Assembly (NCBI RefSeq): GCF_000379425.1
Contig: NZ_KB902204.1
Span: 140,474 to 195,401, forward strand
Source: Corynebacterium lubricantis DSM 45231
GTDB lineage: Bacteria; Actinomycetota; Actinomycetes; Mycobacteriales; Mycobacteriaceae
DNA: 54,928 nucleotides
Direction: 5' to 3'
Shown piece by piece: positions 1 to 9,533 of this stretch. Made by a program: the position numbers and the translations under genes. The first letter of the stretch is position 1. Each line of letters begins with the position of its first letter. The notes beneath the pieces were generated by a model, which was not told the origin of the DNA, made no database searches, and worked only from the letters and a program-made list of their open reading frames with translations.

Positions 1-338
1 ATCGCACGCGTCGGCGACGCCAACGCAGCACCTGCACAGGCAGAGGCACCAGCTGAGCCTGCAGCACCTGCACCAGCTGCTGCTTCCGGTTCCGCAACCG
101 ACGTAGAAATGCCAGAACTCGGCGAGTCCGTCACCGAGGGCACCATTACTACCTGGCTCAAGCAGGTCGGCGACACCGTTGAGGTCGACGAACCACTACT
201 CGAGGTCTCCACCGACAAGGTCGACACCGAGATCCCATCGCCAGTAGCAGGCACCCTGGTAGAAATCCTTGCCCAGGAAGACGACACCGTCGAGGTCGGC
301 GAAGTCATCGCACGCGTCGGCGACGCCAACGCAGCACC
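1..338 (+). repeat. Tandem lipoyl-domain repeat, 306-base period
   Basis: A 32-base stretch at 1-32 recurs without mismatch at 307-338, an offset of 306 bases or 102 codons. It marks the end of successive lipoyl domains ([11 protein letters not shown]) in the E2 gene. The window begins exactly inside the earlier copy, which suggests that the assembly broke at this repeat. Confidence 0.85.
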
Positions 339-1467
339 AGCTGCAGCAGAGCCAGCACAGGCAGAGGCACCAAAGCAGGAAGCAGCACCTGCAGCACCGG
401 CACAGCCAGCAGCACCTAAGGAAGAGCCAAAGCAGGAAGCTCCAAAGCCAGCTGCTCCAGCACAGCCAGCAGCAGCTGCACCGAAGGAAGCAACCACCTC
501 CACCCAGGTCAACAACTCCGGCAACGTGCCTTACGTGACCCCACTGGTACGCAAGCTCGCCGAGAAGCACGGTGTGGACCTGAACTCGGTCGAGGGCACC
601 GGCGTCGGTGGCCGCATCCGCAAGCAGGACGTTCTGGCAGCAGCTCAGGGCGAAGCTCCTGCAGCAGCAGCACCTGCCGCAGCAGCGGCACCGAAAGGCG
701 AGCGCGCGAACTGGTCCACCAAGTCAGTTGACCCAGAGAAGGCCTCCCTGATCGGCACTACCCAGAAGGTCAACCGCATCCGCGAGATCACCGCTTCCAA
801 GATGGTCGAGTCCCTGCAGACCACTGCACAGCTCACCCACGTGCAAGAAGTCGATGTCACCCGCGTTGCTGATCTGCGTAAGCGCGTGAAGCCGGCATTC
901 GTCGAAAAGCACGGCGTGAACATCACGTACCTAGCCTTCTTCATCAAGGCTGCTGCTGAGGCTCTGGTCTCGCACCCGAACGTGAACGCTTCCTACAACG
1001 CTGAGGCGAAGGAAATCACCTACCACCCAGACGTGAACATCGGCGTGGCAGTGGATACCCCACAGGGTCTGCTGGTTCCAGTGATCAAGAAGGCACAGGA
1101 CCTGAGCCTGGCTGGTATCGCAAAGGCCATCGTCGAGCTGGCTGAGCGTGCACGCAACAAGAAGCTGCGCCCAGACGATCTGGCTGGTGCTACCTTCACC
1201 GTGACCAACATTGGTTCCGAGGGTGCACTGCTGGATACTCCAGTGCTGACTCCTCCACAGGCTGGCATCTTGGGCACCGCTGCGATTGAGAAGCGCCCAG
1301 TGATCATCACCGAGGATGGCGTGGACTCCATCGCGATCCGCCAGATGTGCTACCTGCCATTCACCTACGACCACCAACTGGTCGACGGCGCAGATGCAGG
1401 TCGCTTCGTCACCACCATCAAGGACCGCATCGAGGCCGGTGACTTCGAGTCTGATCTCGAGCTCTAA
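1..1467 (+). CDS. sucB: Dihydrolipoamide acyltransferase (E2), 5' end missing
   Basis: E2 core of the 2-oxoacid dehydrogenase complexes (called SucB, AceF or DlaT in actinobacteria); it moves acyl groups from a swinging lipoyl arm to CoA. The frame is open from base 1, so the gene starts upstream. Visible parts are the tail of one lipoyl domain (1-30), an Ala/Pro/Glu-rich linker, a full lipoyl domain from 109 with the modified lysine in STDKVDTE (217-219), a second linker, the E3-binding domain (about 526-635, [16 protein letters not shown]) and the acyltransferase domain ending in [11 protein letters not shown], with the catalytic His codon at 1372-1374. An ATG at 109 is inside the protein and is not a start. 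Identity is sure; substrate (succinyl, acetyl or both) is not shown by the sequence. Confidence 0.95.
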   Translation: MARVGDANAAPAQAEAPAEPAAPAPAAASGSATDVEMPELGESVTEGTITTWLKQVGDTVEVDEPLLEVSTDKVDTEIPSPVAGTLVEILAQEDDTVEVGEVIARVGDANAAPAAAEPAQAEAPKQEAAPAAPAQPAAPKEEPKQEAPKPAAPAQPAAAAPKEATTSTQVNNSGNVPYVTPLVRKLAEKHGVDLNSVEGTGVGGRIRKQDVLAAAQGEAPAAAAPAAAAAPKGERANWSTKSVDPEKASLIGTTQKVNRIREITASKMVESLQTTAQLTHVQEVDVTRVADLRKRVKPAFVEKHGVNITYLAFFIKAAAEALVSHPNVNASYNAEAKEITYHPDVNIGVAVDTPQGLLVPVIKKAQDLSLAGIAKAIVELAERARNKKLRPDDLAGATFTVTNIGSEGALLDTPVLTPPQAGILGTAAIEKRPVIITEDGVDSIAIRQMCYLPFTYDHQLVDGADAGRFVTTIKDRIEAGDFESDLEL

Positions 1468-1496
1468 TCCGACATAAAAACCGGATAAGTTAGAAC

Positions 1497-1535
1497 AAAA
1501 CCGCCATGTCCCACCCCTGGGACATGGCGGTTTTG
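1497..1535 (+). terminator. Rho-independent terminator after the E2 gene
   Basis: A perfect 13-base-pair stem (1501-1513 with 1518-1530) has a CCCC loop. It is preceded by AAAA and followed by TTTTGT. It lies between the E2 stop and gcvP, so gcvP is expected to have its own promoter. Confidence 0.9.
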
Positions 1536-1615
1536 TAATTCCCTCCCACCGGTTGGCCCAAACAGAATATGATCTGGGACATAACTAATTTCTCCCCTAT
1601 ATAAGGAGCATCAGT

Positions 1616-4477
1616 ATGGCATTGCCACCGTTGGCAGAATCAGCGGCCTTCATTCACCGTCATGTAGGGCCAGATGCCCTCGAACGGGAAGGAATGCTTG
1701 AGAGCGTTGGTTATGAATCGCTGGATGCCCTCGTCGACGCTGCTCTTCCACCGAGCGTGAAGGCTGAGGTTGCCCCACAACTTCCACCCGCACTCACCGA
1801 GAATGAGGCTCAGAACCGCCTACGCGAGCTCGCCGGCAAGAACAAGGTCCTCAAGGCATTTTATGGCCAGGGTTACTCCTCTACTCTCACGCCACCGGTG
1901 ATCCGCCGCGGTGTCATCGAGGACGCCGGCTGGTACACCGCGTACACCCCGTATCAGCCTGAGATTTCCCAGGGCCGCCTCGAGGCACTGTTGAATTTCC
2001 AGACCATGGTCCAAGAGCTGACCGGTCTGCCGATTTCGAATGCATCGCTTCTCGACGAAGCCTCTGCCGTCGCCGAGGCAGTCGGGTTGATGAGCCGTGC
2101 TGTGAAGAAGGGCCGCCGCGTCGTTCTTGATCAGCGCCTGCACCCACAAGTAATTGCCGTTGCTTCCGAGCGTGCCCGCGCCATCGATCTGGAAGTGGAG
2201 GTCACCGCCCTTGATTCTGCCCTGGTCGGCGAGGATTTGGTCGGTGTGGTTATTGCCTACCCAGGCACCGAGGGCGATATTGGCGATCCGAAACCGATCA
2301 TCGACGCGGTCCATGAGCGTGGTGGCTTAGCGTCGCTGACCGCTGATCCACTGGCTCTGATGCTGCTGGAGAGCCCCGGTGCCATGGGCGCTGACATCGT
2401 GGTGGGTTCGACCCAGCGCTTCGGTGTGCCGCTGTTTTACGGTGGCCCACACGCCGCGTACATGGCGGTCAGCGACAAGCTGAAGCGCCAGATGCCCGGT
2501 CGCCTTGTCGGTGTTTCCAAGGATGCCGAGGAGACCCCGGCCTACCGCCTAGCGCTGCAAACCCGCGAGCAGCACATCCGCCGCGAGCGCGCGACCAGTA
2601 ATATTTGTACGGCTCAGGCGCTTTTGGCCGTCACTGCGTCCTTCTACGCCGTCTACCATGGCCCCTCCGGTTTGAAGGCCATCGCGGAGCAGGTGCATTC
2701 CTGGGCTGAGCGCTTCGCGTCGTCGATAAGCGATGCGGGCTTGACCGTCAAGCACGCGGACTTCTTCGACACCGTGACCGTCGAGGTGCCGGGCAAGGCG
2801 CAAGGCATCGTGGATACGCTGGCCGAGACCGGCTACCTGGTGCGCGCCATCGACGCGGACACCGTGGCCGTGAGCTTCGGCGAGGACACCTCGATGGATG
2901 ATCTCGGTGCACTGCTCGGCGGTTTTGGCATTCTGAAGATTTCCGACGAGGGCGCCTTCCCGCTGCCGGAGGCGCTGCTGCGCGCGGAGACCCCGCTGCA
3001 GCACGATGTGTTTAACAAGTACCACTCCGAGACTCAGATCATGCGCTACATCCGCCTGCTGGGTGATAAGGATCTGGCTCTTGATCGCACGATGATCCCG
3101 CTGGGTTCGTGCACCATGAAGCTCAACCCGACCGCTGGCCTCGAGGCGATTACCTGGCCTGGGTTTGCCAACGTGCACCCATACACCCCGGATGCCTACA
3201 CCGAGGGCTGGCGCGAGCTGATCGGCGAGCTGGAGACCTGGCTGGCGGAGCTGACCGGCTACGCCAAGGTGTCGGTGCAGCCTAACGCTGGTTCCCAGGG
3301 TGAGCTGGCTGGTCTTCTGGCTATCCGCCGCTACCACGTGGCCAATGGCGACAATGACCGCGATATCTGCCTGATCCCGGCCTCTGCACACGGCACCAAC
3401 GCCGCGTCCGCGACTCTTGCGAACCTTCGTGTCGTGGTGGTCAAGACCGCTGAGAACGGCGCGATCGACTTGGCTGATCTGGATGCGAAGCTGGAAGAGC
3501 ACGGCCCACACGTCGCTGGCATTATGATCACCTACCCGTCGACTCACGGCGTATTTGACCCTGAGGTCCGCGACGTGACCGACAAGGTCCACGCGGTCGG
3601 CGGTCAGGTCTACATCGACGGCGCGAATATGAACGCGCTGACTGGTATTGCCCGCCCGGGTGATTTCGGCGGCGATGTCTCGCACCTGAATCTGCACAAG
3701 ACCTTTACCATCCCGCACGGCGGCGGTGGCCCAGGTGTTGGCCCGATCGGCGTGGCCGAGCACCTCGTGCCATTCCTGCCGACCGATCCGAATGGGGTCG
3801 ATCCGATCGCTCCTGCCGAGGTGGGCACGGGTGTGCCGAACAACGGCTCGAAGTATGGCTCCGCCGGTGTGCTGCCCATCTCCTGGGCCTACATTGCGAT
3901 GACCGGTTACGAGGGCCTGGCCCACGCGACGGCGCACGCTATTCTGGGCGCGAACTACATTGCCCGCGAGCTCGGCGATGACTTCCCTATTCTCTACACC
4001 GGCAACGAGGGCCTGGTTGGGCACGAGTGCATCTTGGATCTGCGCGAGCTGACCGATCGCTCTGGCGTAACGGCCACGGACGTGTGTAAGCGCCTCGTGG
4101 ACTTCGGCTTCCACGCCCCGACCCTGGCGTTCCCTGTGGCTGGCACGCTGATGGTCGAACCCACCGAATCGGAGGACAAGGAAGAGGTGGATCGCTTCAT
4201 CACCGCGATGCGCACCATCCGCGCGGAGATCCAGGAGATCATCGACGGCGAGGTTGCCTACGAGGACTCGGTGATGGCGCACGCACCATTTACCGCACTG
4301 TCGGTCAGCCGCGACGAGTGGGAGTACTCGTTCGGACGCGAAAAGGCCGCCTACCCCGTGCCTGAGCTGCGCCGCTACAAGTACTTCCCGCCAGTACGGC
4401 GTATCGACGAGGCCTACGGCGACCGTAACCTCGTCTGCTCCTGCCCACCACCTGAAGCTTTCGATATTTCCGAATAA
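1616..4477 (+). CDS. gcvP: Glycine dehydrogenase (decarboxylating), P-protein
   Basis: PLP enzyme of the glycine cleavage system; it decarboxylates glycine and loads the aminomethyl group onto the lipoyl arm of GcvH. At 953 residues it has the full length of the single-chain P-protein, with both homologous halves. The PLP lysine is Lys695 in LNLHKTFTIPHGGGGPG. The ATG at 1616 follows AAGGAG at 1603-1608. A possible -10 box TATGAT lies at 1568-1573, without a convincing -35. gcvT and gcvH follow closely, so the three are read as one operon. I looked for a glycine riboswitch upstream, but only about 80 bases separate the preceding terminator from the start. Confidence 0.98.
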   Translation: MALPPLAESAAFIHRHVGPDALEREGMLESVGYESLDALVDAALPPSVKAEVAPQLPPALTENEAQNRLRELAGKNKVLKAFYGQGYSSTLTPPVIRRGVIEDAGWYTAYTPYQPEISQGRLEALLNFQTMVQELTGLPISNASLLDEASAVAEAVGLMSRAVKKGRRVVLDQRLHPQVIAVASERARAIDLEVEVTALDSALVGEDLVGVVIAYPGTEGDIGDPKPIIDAVHERGGLASLTADPLALMLLESPGAMGADIVVGSTQRFGVPLFYGGPHAAYMAVSDKLKRQMPGRLVGVSKDAEETPAYRLALQTREQHIRRERATSNICTAQALLAVTASFYAVYHGPSGLKAIAEQVHSWAERFASSISDAGLTVKHADFFDTVTVEVPGKAQGIVDTLAETGYLVRAIDADTVAVSFGEDTSMDDLGALLGGFGILKISDEGAFPLPEALLRAETPLQHDVFNKYHSETQIMRYIRLLGDKDLALDRTMIPLGSCTMKLNPTAGLEAITWPGFANVHPYTPDAYTEGWRELIGELETWLAELTGYAKVSVQPNAGSQGELAGLLAIRRYHVANGDNDRDICLIPASAHGTNAASATLANLRVVVVKTAENGAIDLADLDAKLEEHGPHVAGIMITYPSTHGVFDPEVRDVTDKVHAVGGQVYIDGANMNALTGIARPGDFGGDVSHLNLHKTFTIPHGGGGPGVGPIGVAEHLVPFLPTDPNGVDPIAPAEVGTGVPNNGSKYGSAGVLPISWAYIAMTGYEGLAHATAHAILGANYIARELGDDFPILYTGNEGLVGHECILDLRELTDRSGVTATDVCKRLVDFGFHAPTLAFPVAGTLMVEPTESEDKEEVDRFITAMRTIRAEIQEIIDGEVAYEDSVMAHAPFTALSVSRDEWEYSFGREKAAYPVPELRRYKYFPPVRRIDEAYGDRNLVCSCPPPEAFDISE

Positions 4478-4498
4478 GAATAAGGAGACCCTGAACCC

Positions 4499-5566
4499 AT
4501 GGCTCAATCCCCACTCCACGCGGCCCACGAGAAATTGGGCGCTTCGTTCACTGACTTCGGTGGCTGGGACATGCCCCTGAAGTATGGCAACGAGCTCGAC
4601 GAGCACCGCGCCGTGCGCTCCACCGCCGGCCTGTTCGATCTCTCGCATATGGGCGAGATCTCGGTGACTGGCCCGGATGCGGGTGCGTTTTTGGACTACG
4701 CGCTCATTTCCACTTTGTCCACCCTGAAAGTGGGTAAGGCAAAGTACTCGATGATCGTCAACGAAGACGGCGGAATTCTCGACGACCTGATTTCCTACAG
4801 GCTCGCCGAGGAGGACTACCTCGTTGTGCCGAATGCCTCCAATACGGATACTGTCTGGCAGGCCTTCCAGGAGCGCCTCGGCGATTTCGAGGTCGCGCTG
4901 AGCAACCAGTCCCTAGAGACTGCGCTCATTGCAGTGCAAGGCCCGGATTCCGTAGCTATCCTTCAGCCGCTGCTGGACCAGGATCCCGACCAGCTCTCCT
5001 ACTACTCCGCCGCTCCTATGAGCTTGCAGGGCACGGACGTGCTGGTAGCCCGCACCGGCTACACCGGTGAGGACGGCTTTGAGCTGTATGTGCCGAACGA
5101 GGATGCCCAAGTTATCTGGGACTACCTAGTCGATAAGGCTGCACCGGCTGGTCTCGCGGCGCGTGATTCCCTGCGCCTGGAGGCATCGATGCCGCTGTAC
5201 GGACACGAGCTGTCCACAGAGGTCACCCCTGTCGAGGCGGGGATGACGCGGGCGTTTGCGAAGAAGGAGATGGACTTCGTCGGCAAGCAAGCGATCGCCG
5301 ACCGTGCCCCTGAAACCGTCATCGCTGGCCTGACCTCCGATCAGCGTCGCGCAGCGCGCGAGGGCGCCGAGGTTTATCGTGGTGATCACAAGATTGGTGT
5401 GGTCACCTCGGGCCAGCCTTCGCCGACCTTGGGCTACCCGGTGGCGCTGGCGCACCTCGACCCTGAATGCGCGGACATCGGAACGGATGTTGAGATTGAC
5501 ATCCGTGGCCGTCGTTATCCGTTTACTATCAGTAACACACCGTTTTACACGCGAAAGGAAGCTTAG
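4499..5566 (+). CDS. gcvT: Aminomethyltransferase, T-protein
   Basis: Tetrahydrofolate-dependent aminomethyltransferase; it takes the aminomethyl group from GcvH, releases ammonia and makes methylene-THF. At 355 residues it is of normal family length. It shows the N-terminal FTDFGGWDMPLKYG and DLSHMGEISVTG motifs, the folate-site acidic region in EDGGILDDLISY, and the C-terminal GYPVALAHL barrel. The ATG follows AAGGAG (4481-4486), 21 bases after the gcvP stop. gcvH starts 3 bases after its stop. Confidence 0.97.
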   Translation: MAQSPLHAAHEKLGASFTDFGGWDMPLKYGNELDEHRAVRSTAGLFDLSHMGEISVTGPDAGAFLDYALISTLSTLKVGKAKYSMIVNEDGGILDDLISYRLAEEDYLVVPNASNTDTVWQAFQERLGDFEVALSNQSLETALIAVQGPDSVAILQPLLDQDPDQLSYYSAAPMSLQGTDVLVARTGYTGEDGFELYVPNEDAQVIWDYLVDKAAPAGLAARDSLRLEASMPLYGHELSTEVTPVEAGMTRAFAKKEMDFVGKQAIADRAPETVIAGLTSDQRRAAREGAEVYRGDHKIGVVTSGQPSPTLGYPVALAHLDPECADIGTDVEIDIRGRRYPFTISNTPFYTRKEA

Positions 5567-5569
5567 AAC

Positions 5570-5959
5570 ATGTCTTTGCCGAACGATTTCTCCTACTCCG
5601 AAGACCACGAGTGGATCAACTCCACCCCAGAGGCTGCTGCGGGCACCACCGTGCGCGTGGGCATCACCTCCGTGGCTACCGAGCGCCTCGGCGAGGTCGT
5701 CTTCGCCGAGCTTCCTGAGGTCGGCGACACCGTTACCCACGGCGAGACCTGTGGCGAGGTGGAGTCCACCAAGAGTGTCTCTGACCTCTACGCTCCTGTC
5801 ACCGGCACCGTTACGGCCGTCAACGAGGCAGTAGACGCAGACTACTCGCTGATCAACTCGGATCCCTTTGGCGCGGGTTGGCTCTTCGAGGTTGAGGTTG
5901 AAGAAGTTGGACCTTTGATGAACGCCGAGGAGTACGCAAAAGCTAACGGTGTGGACTAG
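5570..5959 (+). CDS. gcvH: Glycine cleavage system H protein
   Basis: Lipoyl carrier that shuttles the aminomethyl intermediate between GcvP, GcvT and dihydrolipoamide dehydrogenase. It has 129 residues. The lipoylated residue is Lys68 in [15 protein letters not shown]. The start lies 3 bases after gcvT with its ribosome site (GAAAGGA) inside the gcvT end, so translation is probably coupled. In other bacteria GcvH is also the first acceptor of octanoyl groups from LipB. The lipB gene starts 11 bases downstream, so a working link is likely here, though this is inferred. Confidence 0.97.
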   Translation: MSLPNDFSYSEDHEWINSTPEAAAGTTVRVGITSVATERLGEVVFAELPEVGDTVTHGETCGEVESTKSVSDLYAPVTGTVTAVNEAVDADYSLINSDPFGAGWLFEVEVEEVGPLMNAEEYAKANGVD

Positions 5960-5970
5960 AGTCACGGGGT

Positions 5971-6747
5971 ATGACTGCACCCCGTGATCCGTTCTTTCCT
6001 GCAGACAAATCTATCCGAGCCTCGGCTGAGCCACTTGAAGTGCGCCAGCTGGGGCTTGTTGATTATCAAGAGGCGTGGGACCTCCAGGCCGACCTAGCTG
6101 CCAAACGCGCCACGGGCGAGGTGAGCGATACGATCCTCGTGGTCGAGCACCCCAACGTCTACACGGCGGGCAAGCGCACTCAGCCCGAAGATCGGCCGAC
6201 AAATGGCCTGCCCGTGATCGACGTGGACCGCGGTGGTCGCATCACCTGGCACGGGTTGGGCCAACTGGTGGTCTACCCCATTTTGAAGTTAGCCGAGCCC
6301 GTTGACGTGGTGGACTACGTACGCCGCATCGAGGAAGCTCTGATCCACGCAGTGCGCCAGTCTGGCGTGATCGCTGCCGGTCGCATCGACGGGCGCAGCG
6401 GCGTGTGGGTTCCCGATACGGCACCGGCGCTCGATCCAGCCGCCCCGAAGCGCGACCGCAAGATCGCCGCAATCGGCATCCGGATTACCCGCGGAGTGAC
6501 CATGCACGGCATGGCCCTGAACTGCAATAACACCCTGGATTACTACGAGCACATCATCGCGTGCGGGATCGATGACGCCGACAACTCCTCCATCAGCTTG
6601 GAGCTGGGGCGCGACGTGACCACCGACGATATGGCCGGTCCCCTGCTCCAAGCGTTGGATGACACTCTTTCGGGGCGGATGACGGTAGCAGATCATTCGT
6701 TCAAGTCAGCCCCGGACCCGTCAAAGGGCCTGCGCAAAAAGCACTAA
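5971..6747 (+). CDS. lipB: Lipoyl(octanoyl) transferase
   Basis: Moves octanoyl from acyl carrier protein to the lipoyl-domain lysine of E2 and GcvH, the first step of lipoate synthesis. It has 258 residues and the signature [16 protein letters not shown] (His94). The catalytic pair is Lys164 (RKIAAIGIR) and Cys198 (IIACGI); their 34-residue spacing equals that of K142/C176 in M. tuberculosis LipB. The ATG is preceded by a weak ACGGGG site and lies 11 bases after gcvH, so it is probably on the gcv transcript. Confidence 0.96.
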   Translation: MTAPRDPFFPADKSIRASAEPLEVRQLGLVDYQEAWDLQADLAAKRATGEVSDTILVVEHPNVYTAGKRTQPEDRPTNGLPVIDVDRGGRITWHGLGQLVVYPILKLAEPVDVVDYVRRIEEALIHAVRQSGVIAAGRIDGRSGVWVPDTAPALDPAAPKRDRKIAAIGIRITRGVTMHGMALNCNNTLDYYEHIIACGIDDADNSSISLELGRDVTTDDMAGPLLQALDDTLSGRMTVADHSFKSAPDPSKGLRKKH

Positions 6748-6807
6748 TACTCCCATAGGTTTATGGGTACTCGACACATCTCGAAACGAAAGATAACCTA
6801 AGTAACT

Positions 6808-7851
6808 GTGACTATTGCACCTGAAGGACGCCGCCTACTCCGCATCGAAAAGCGCAACATGGAGACTCCTATTGAGTCCAAACCGCGCTGGATCCGAAAC
6901 TCCGTTAAGACCGGTCCGCATTACGAGGACATGAAGAAGAAGGTGAAGGGCGCTGACCTGCACACCGTGTGTCAGGAGGCAGGATGTCCGAACATTCATG
7001 AATGTTGGGAGTCCCGCGAGGCTACCTTCCTTATCGGCGGCAACAACTGCTCCCGCCGCTGCGACTTCTGCATGATTAACTCTGCGAAGCCGGATCCCCT
7101 CGACCGCGAAGAGCCACAGCGCGTCGCTGAGTCCATCCAGGAAATGAACCTGAACTACGCCACCATTACCGGCGTGACCCGCGATGATCTCGACGACGAG
7201 GGTGCCTGGCTCTACGCCGAGGTCGTACGTAAGATCCACGAGCTGAACCCAAACACTGGTGTGGAGAACCTCACCCCTGACTTCTCCGGCAAGCCTGATC
7301 TGCTGCAGGAAGTCTTCGAGGCCCGCCCCGAGGTCTTCGCCCACAACCTGGAGACCGTGCCAAGCATCTTCCGTCGCATCCGCCCGGCTTTCCGCTACGA
7401 TCGCTCCCTCGACGTGATCAACCAGGCCCACGAGTTCGGCCTGATTACCAAGTCCAACCTGATCTTGGGCATGGGCGAGACCCGCGAGGAAGTTCTGACC
7501 ACCCTGCAGGACATGGTTGATGCCGGCACCGACATCATCACCATTACTCAGTACCTGCGCCCGGGCCCTGGCTACCACCCAATCGAGCGTTGGGTGAAGC
7601 CTGAGGAGTTCATCGAGTACCGCGACGCTGCCTACGACATGGGCTTCGGCGCCGTTATGTCCGGCCCGCTGGTCCGTTCTTCCTACCGCGCCGGCAAGCT
7701 TTACGTCGAGGCGATGGAAAAGCGCGGCTTCGAACTGCCTGAGAACCTCAAGCACCTGAAGCAGACCTCCCAGGGCGCCACCGACCAGGAGGCCTCGACC
7801 CTGCTGGAGAAGTACGGCGAGTCCACGGACCACCCTGTCGCTTCTCATTAG
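6808..7851 (+). CDS. lipA: Lipoyl synthase (radical SAM)
   Basis: Inserts two sulfurs into the octanoyl group on E2 and GcvH. It has 347 residues. The auxiliary 4Fe-4S cluster cysteines are C55, C60 and C66 ([12 protein letters not shown]), and the radical-SAM cysteines are C81, C85 and C88 (CSRRCDFC). The C-terminal RSSYRAG motif, whose serine is the unusual cluster ligand of the family, is present. The start is GTG; the N-terminus [14 protein letters not shown] matches my recollection of corynebacterial LipA. The 60 bases before it hold a small hairpin (6752-6767) and no clear ribosome site. Confidence 0.97.
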   Translation: MTIAPEGRRLLRIEKRNMETPIESKPRWIRNSVKTGPHYEDMKKKVKGADLHTVCQEAGCPNIHECWESREATFLIGGNNCSRRCDFCMINSAKPDPLDREEPQRVAESIQEMNLNYATITGVTRDDLDDEGAWLYAEVVRKIHELNPNTGVENLTPDFSGKPDLLQEVFEARPEVFAHNLETVPSIFRRIRPAFRYDRSLDVINQAHEFGLITKSNLILGMGETREEVLTTLQDMVDAGTDIITITQYLRPGPGYHPIERWVKPEEFIEYRDAAYDMGFGAVMSGPLVRSSYRAGKLYVEAMEKRGFELPENLKHLKQTSQGATDQEASTLLEKYGESTDHPVASH

Positions 7852-7870
7852 TTGTTCCTTACTTAAATGA

Positions 7871-7913
7871 ACTTAACGACGATTACCTGCCGCGCAGGTA
7901 GTCGTCGTTAAGT
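7871..7913 (+). terminator. Long hairpin after lipA
   Basis: A 20-base-pair stem (7871-7890 with 7894-7913) contains one G-U pair and closes on a CGC loop. No long T run follows, so it may act as a terminator, an mRNA stabiliser or both. It ends 47 bases before the next gene. Confidence 0.65.
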
Positions 7914-7960
7914 GTTGGTGCAGTTAAACAAATTGGGGGCAACCCGCTAAAGTAGAGGCC

Positions 7961-8758
7961 ATGGCTGAATCCAAACGTGACAAGGCTGCCAACAAGGCGG
8001 CGAAGAAGGAAGAGCGCGCCGCAAAGCGCTCAAAGCGCAAGCAAACGCGGTCGCAAATGTGGCAGGCATTCCAGATGCAGCGCAAGCGCGACAAGAAGCT
8101 GATCCCCTACATGGTGCTTGCCGTGGTGGGTGTGGCTGTTGCCTTCTTCCTGCTTGGCCTGATCTGGGGCGGCGAATGGTACATGCTGTTCCTGGGCATC
8201 CTGGTGGGTGCTGTTCTTGCGTTGTGGATTTTCACCCGTCGTCTGGAGAACTCCATGTACGACCAGGTCGGCGACACCCCGGGTGCCGCCGGGTGGACGC
8301 TGGAGAACATGAAGAACTCCGTGGGTATCGCCTGGGTCACCAAGACTGGTATTGCCGCGAACACCCACATGGATACGATTCACCGCGTCGTAGGTAACCC
8401 CGGTGTGATCCTGGTCGGCGAGGGCAACCAGAAGCGCCTGAAGCCCATGATGTCCAAGGAGCACAAGCGCGTTGATCGCCTGCTCGCTGGCGTGCCCATC
8501 TACGAGGTCTACGTCGGCTCCGACGAGGAAGCCGGGCAGGTGCCACTGAAGAAGTTGCAGCGCCACATGCTGAAGTTCCCACGCAACTACAAGAAGAACG
8601 AGGTCTACTCGGTCTCTGCGAAGGTTGACGCGATGGACGCTGTCCACGGTGGCAACATGGCAGGTATGCCGAAGGGCCCGATGCCACAGCAGGCGCAGAA
8701 CATGGCAGGTATGAACCGCCGCATGCGCCGCATGCAGGAGCGTCGCGGAGGCAAGTAG
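7961..8758 (+). CDS. DUF4191 membrane protein
   Basis: Conserved actinobacterial membrane protein of unknown function, the counterpart of Rv2219 in gene order. It has 265 residues: a very basic N-terminus rich in Lys, Arg and Ala (1-47), two membrane segments at about 48-69 and 73-91, and a cytoplasmic C-terminal part with a conserved GVAWVTK/HRVVGNPGV-like core, here SVGIAWVTKTGIAANTHMDTIHRVVGNPG. The tail is rich in Met, Gly and Gln. It follows lipA on the same strand in many relatives, but no function is known from this. Confidence 0.88.
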   Translation: MAESKRDKAANKAAKKEERAAKRSKRKQTRSQMWQAFQMQRKRDKKLIPYMVLAVVGVAVAFFLLGLIWGGEWYMLFLGILVGAVLALWIFTRRLENSMYDQVGDTPGAAGWTLENMKNSVGIAWVTKTGIAANTHMDTIHRVVGNPGVILVGEGNQKRLKPMMSKEHKRVDRLLAGVPIYEVYVGSDEEAGQVPLKKLQRHMLKFPRNYKKNEVYSVSAKVDAMDAVHGGNMAGMPKGPMPQQAQNMAGMNRRMRRMQERRGGK

Positions 8759-8795
8759 TACTGCCTCTGGCTCAGCCTGGATTAGTTTGGCTCAG

Positions 8796-8832
8796 CACCC
8801 CCGTACCGGATCGTTTCGGTGCGGGGTGTTTT
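8796..8832 (+). terminator. Terminator after the DUF4191 gene
   Basis: The stem CACCCC..GGGGTG (8796-8801 with 8823-8828) extends inward through TACCG/CGGTG with one bulged base, closes on GATCGTTT, and is followed by TTTT. It lies 37 bases after the stop. Confidence 0.75.
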
Positions 8833-8843
8833 GCTGTGCTGGG

Positions 8844-8984
8844 CCCGTGTGGTCGAAAATGCTGGCGGCCCATTATCGACCACGTGGAAATCCACGACGT
8901 TTGCATTATGCATTTCCCCAGGTCACATGTTGTCGAGGCAACGAAAAATCCCGCATGGTCGATAATGGTTTTCGACCACACGGG
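8844..8984. repeat. Long intergenic inverted repeat with TGGTCGANAA arms
   Basis: Two perfect inverted pairs are nested: 8844-8859 with 8969-8984 (16 bases) and 8871-8882 with 8956-8967 (12 bases). The left arm has 11 extra bases between its two parts. Each arm is itself an imperfect palindrome of TGGTCGAAAA and TTATCGACCA. The element fills the gap between the convergent DUF4191 and RDD genes. A related word lies inside a second inverted repeat at 34657-34671. Confidence 0.75.
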
Positions 8985-9002
8985 AATATCAGCCAGTCTC
9001 TC

Positions 9003-9476
9003 CTACGCCATGATGACCGTGGTGCCGGTAGCGCGATCGTGCATGCCACGTCCATCGGAATCTACGAGTGCCGCCGGGAGCACAAAGGCCGTCAAAATAG
9101 TGCGCACCGCTGCACGCCACAGGCCGACGCGAGCACCGTCGACATCGATGCGCGCGACACCCATACCCAGCAGGGCCATCCCCGGAGTGCGGGCAAAGAG
9201 CCAACCGCCCACAATGCCGATGACGATCCAGACTAAGAGCTGCACCGTTGCTTGCCCGCCGAGGGCATCAGTGAACATAATGATGAAGGAGGCAATGATC
9301 ATGGCAATTACCCAGTCAATGAGCACTGCCCCGGCGCGTCGAGCAACAGAGGCTTGAGCACCGGATCCCTTCTCGGGGAGACCGATTCTCTCACCCGGCC
9401 ACTTACCTTCCCCGATCTCGTCGTTTTCACCGGGGATCTGCGGTCCGTCGAGCCAGCTGCGCTTTCTTTCTGCCAT
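9003..9476 (-). CDS. RDD family membrane protein
   Basis: Small integral membrane protein, the positional counterpart of Rv2219A; biochemical role unknown. The 157 residues begin with a charged stretch (1-42), then the RDD signature ASVARRAGAVLIDWVIAMII with Arg-Arg and Asp, a second membrane segment at about 80-95 and a third near 120-138. I chose the ATG (MAERKRSW) at 9476. A GTG three codons upstream is also possible; neither has a clear ribosome site. It is divergent from glnA and convergent with the DUF4191 gene. Confidence 0.85.
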   Translation of the reverse strand: MAERKRSWLDGPQIPGENDEIGEGKWPGERIGLPEKGSGAQASVARRAGAVLIDWVIAMIIASFIIMFTDALGGQATVQLLVWIVIGIVGGWLFARTPGMALLGMGVARIDVDGARVGLWRAAVRTILTAFVLPAALVDSDGRGMHDRATGTTVIMA

Positions 9477-9533
9477 ACGCACTAGCCTAGCCGGGGTTAT
9501 TGTGGGGGTAAAAACGTGAGATATGACGCGTTG

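Noticed and set aside
1536..1615. Glycine riboswitch before gcvP
   Set aside because: Only 80 bases remain between the terminator and the start, and no conserved glycine-aptamer segments are visible.
2549..4648. 699-codon open frame on the minus strand inside gcvP/gcvT
   Set aside because: It lies fully antisense to clearly functional genes, has no recognisable domain, and its composition (His, Arg, Val rich) is that of a mirror frame in GC-rich coding DNA.
8787..9357. Plus-strand open frames between the DUF4191 and RDD genes
   Set aside because: They run through the terminator, the inverted repeat and antisense to the RDD gene, and show no coding character.
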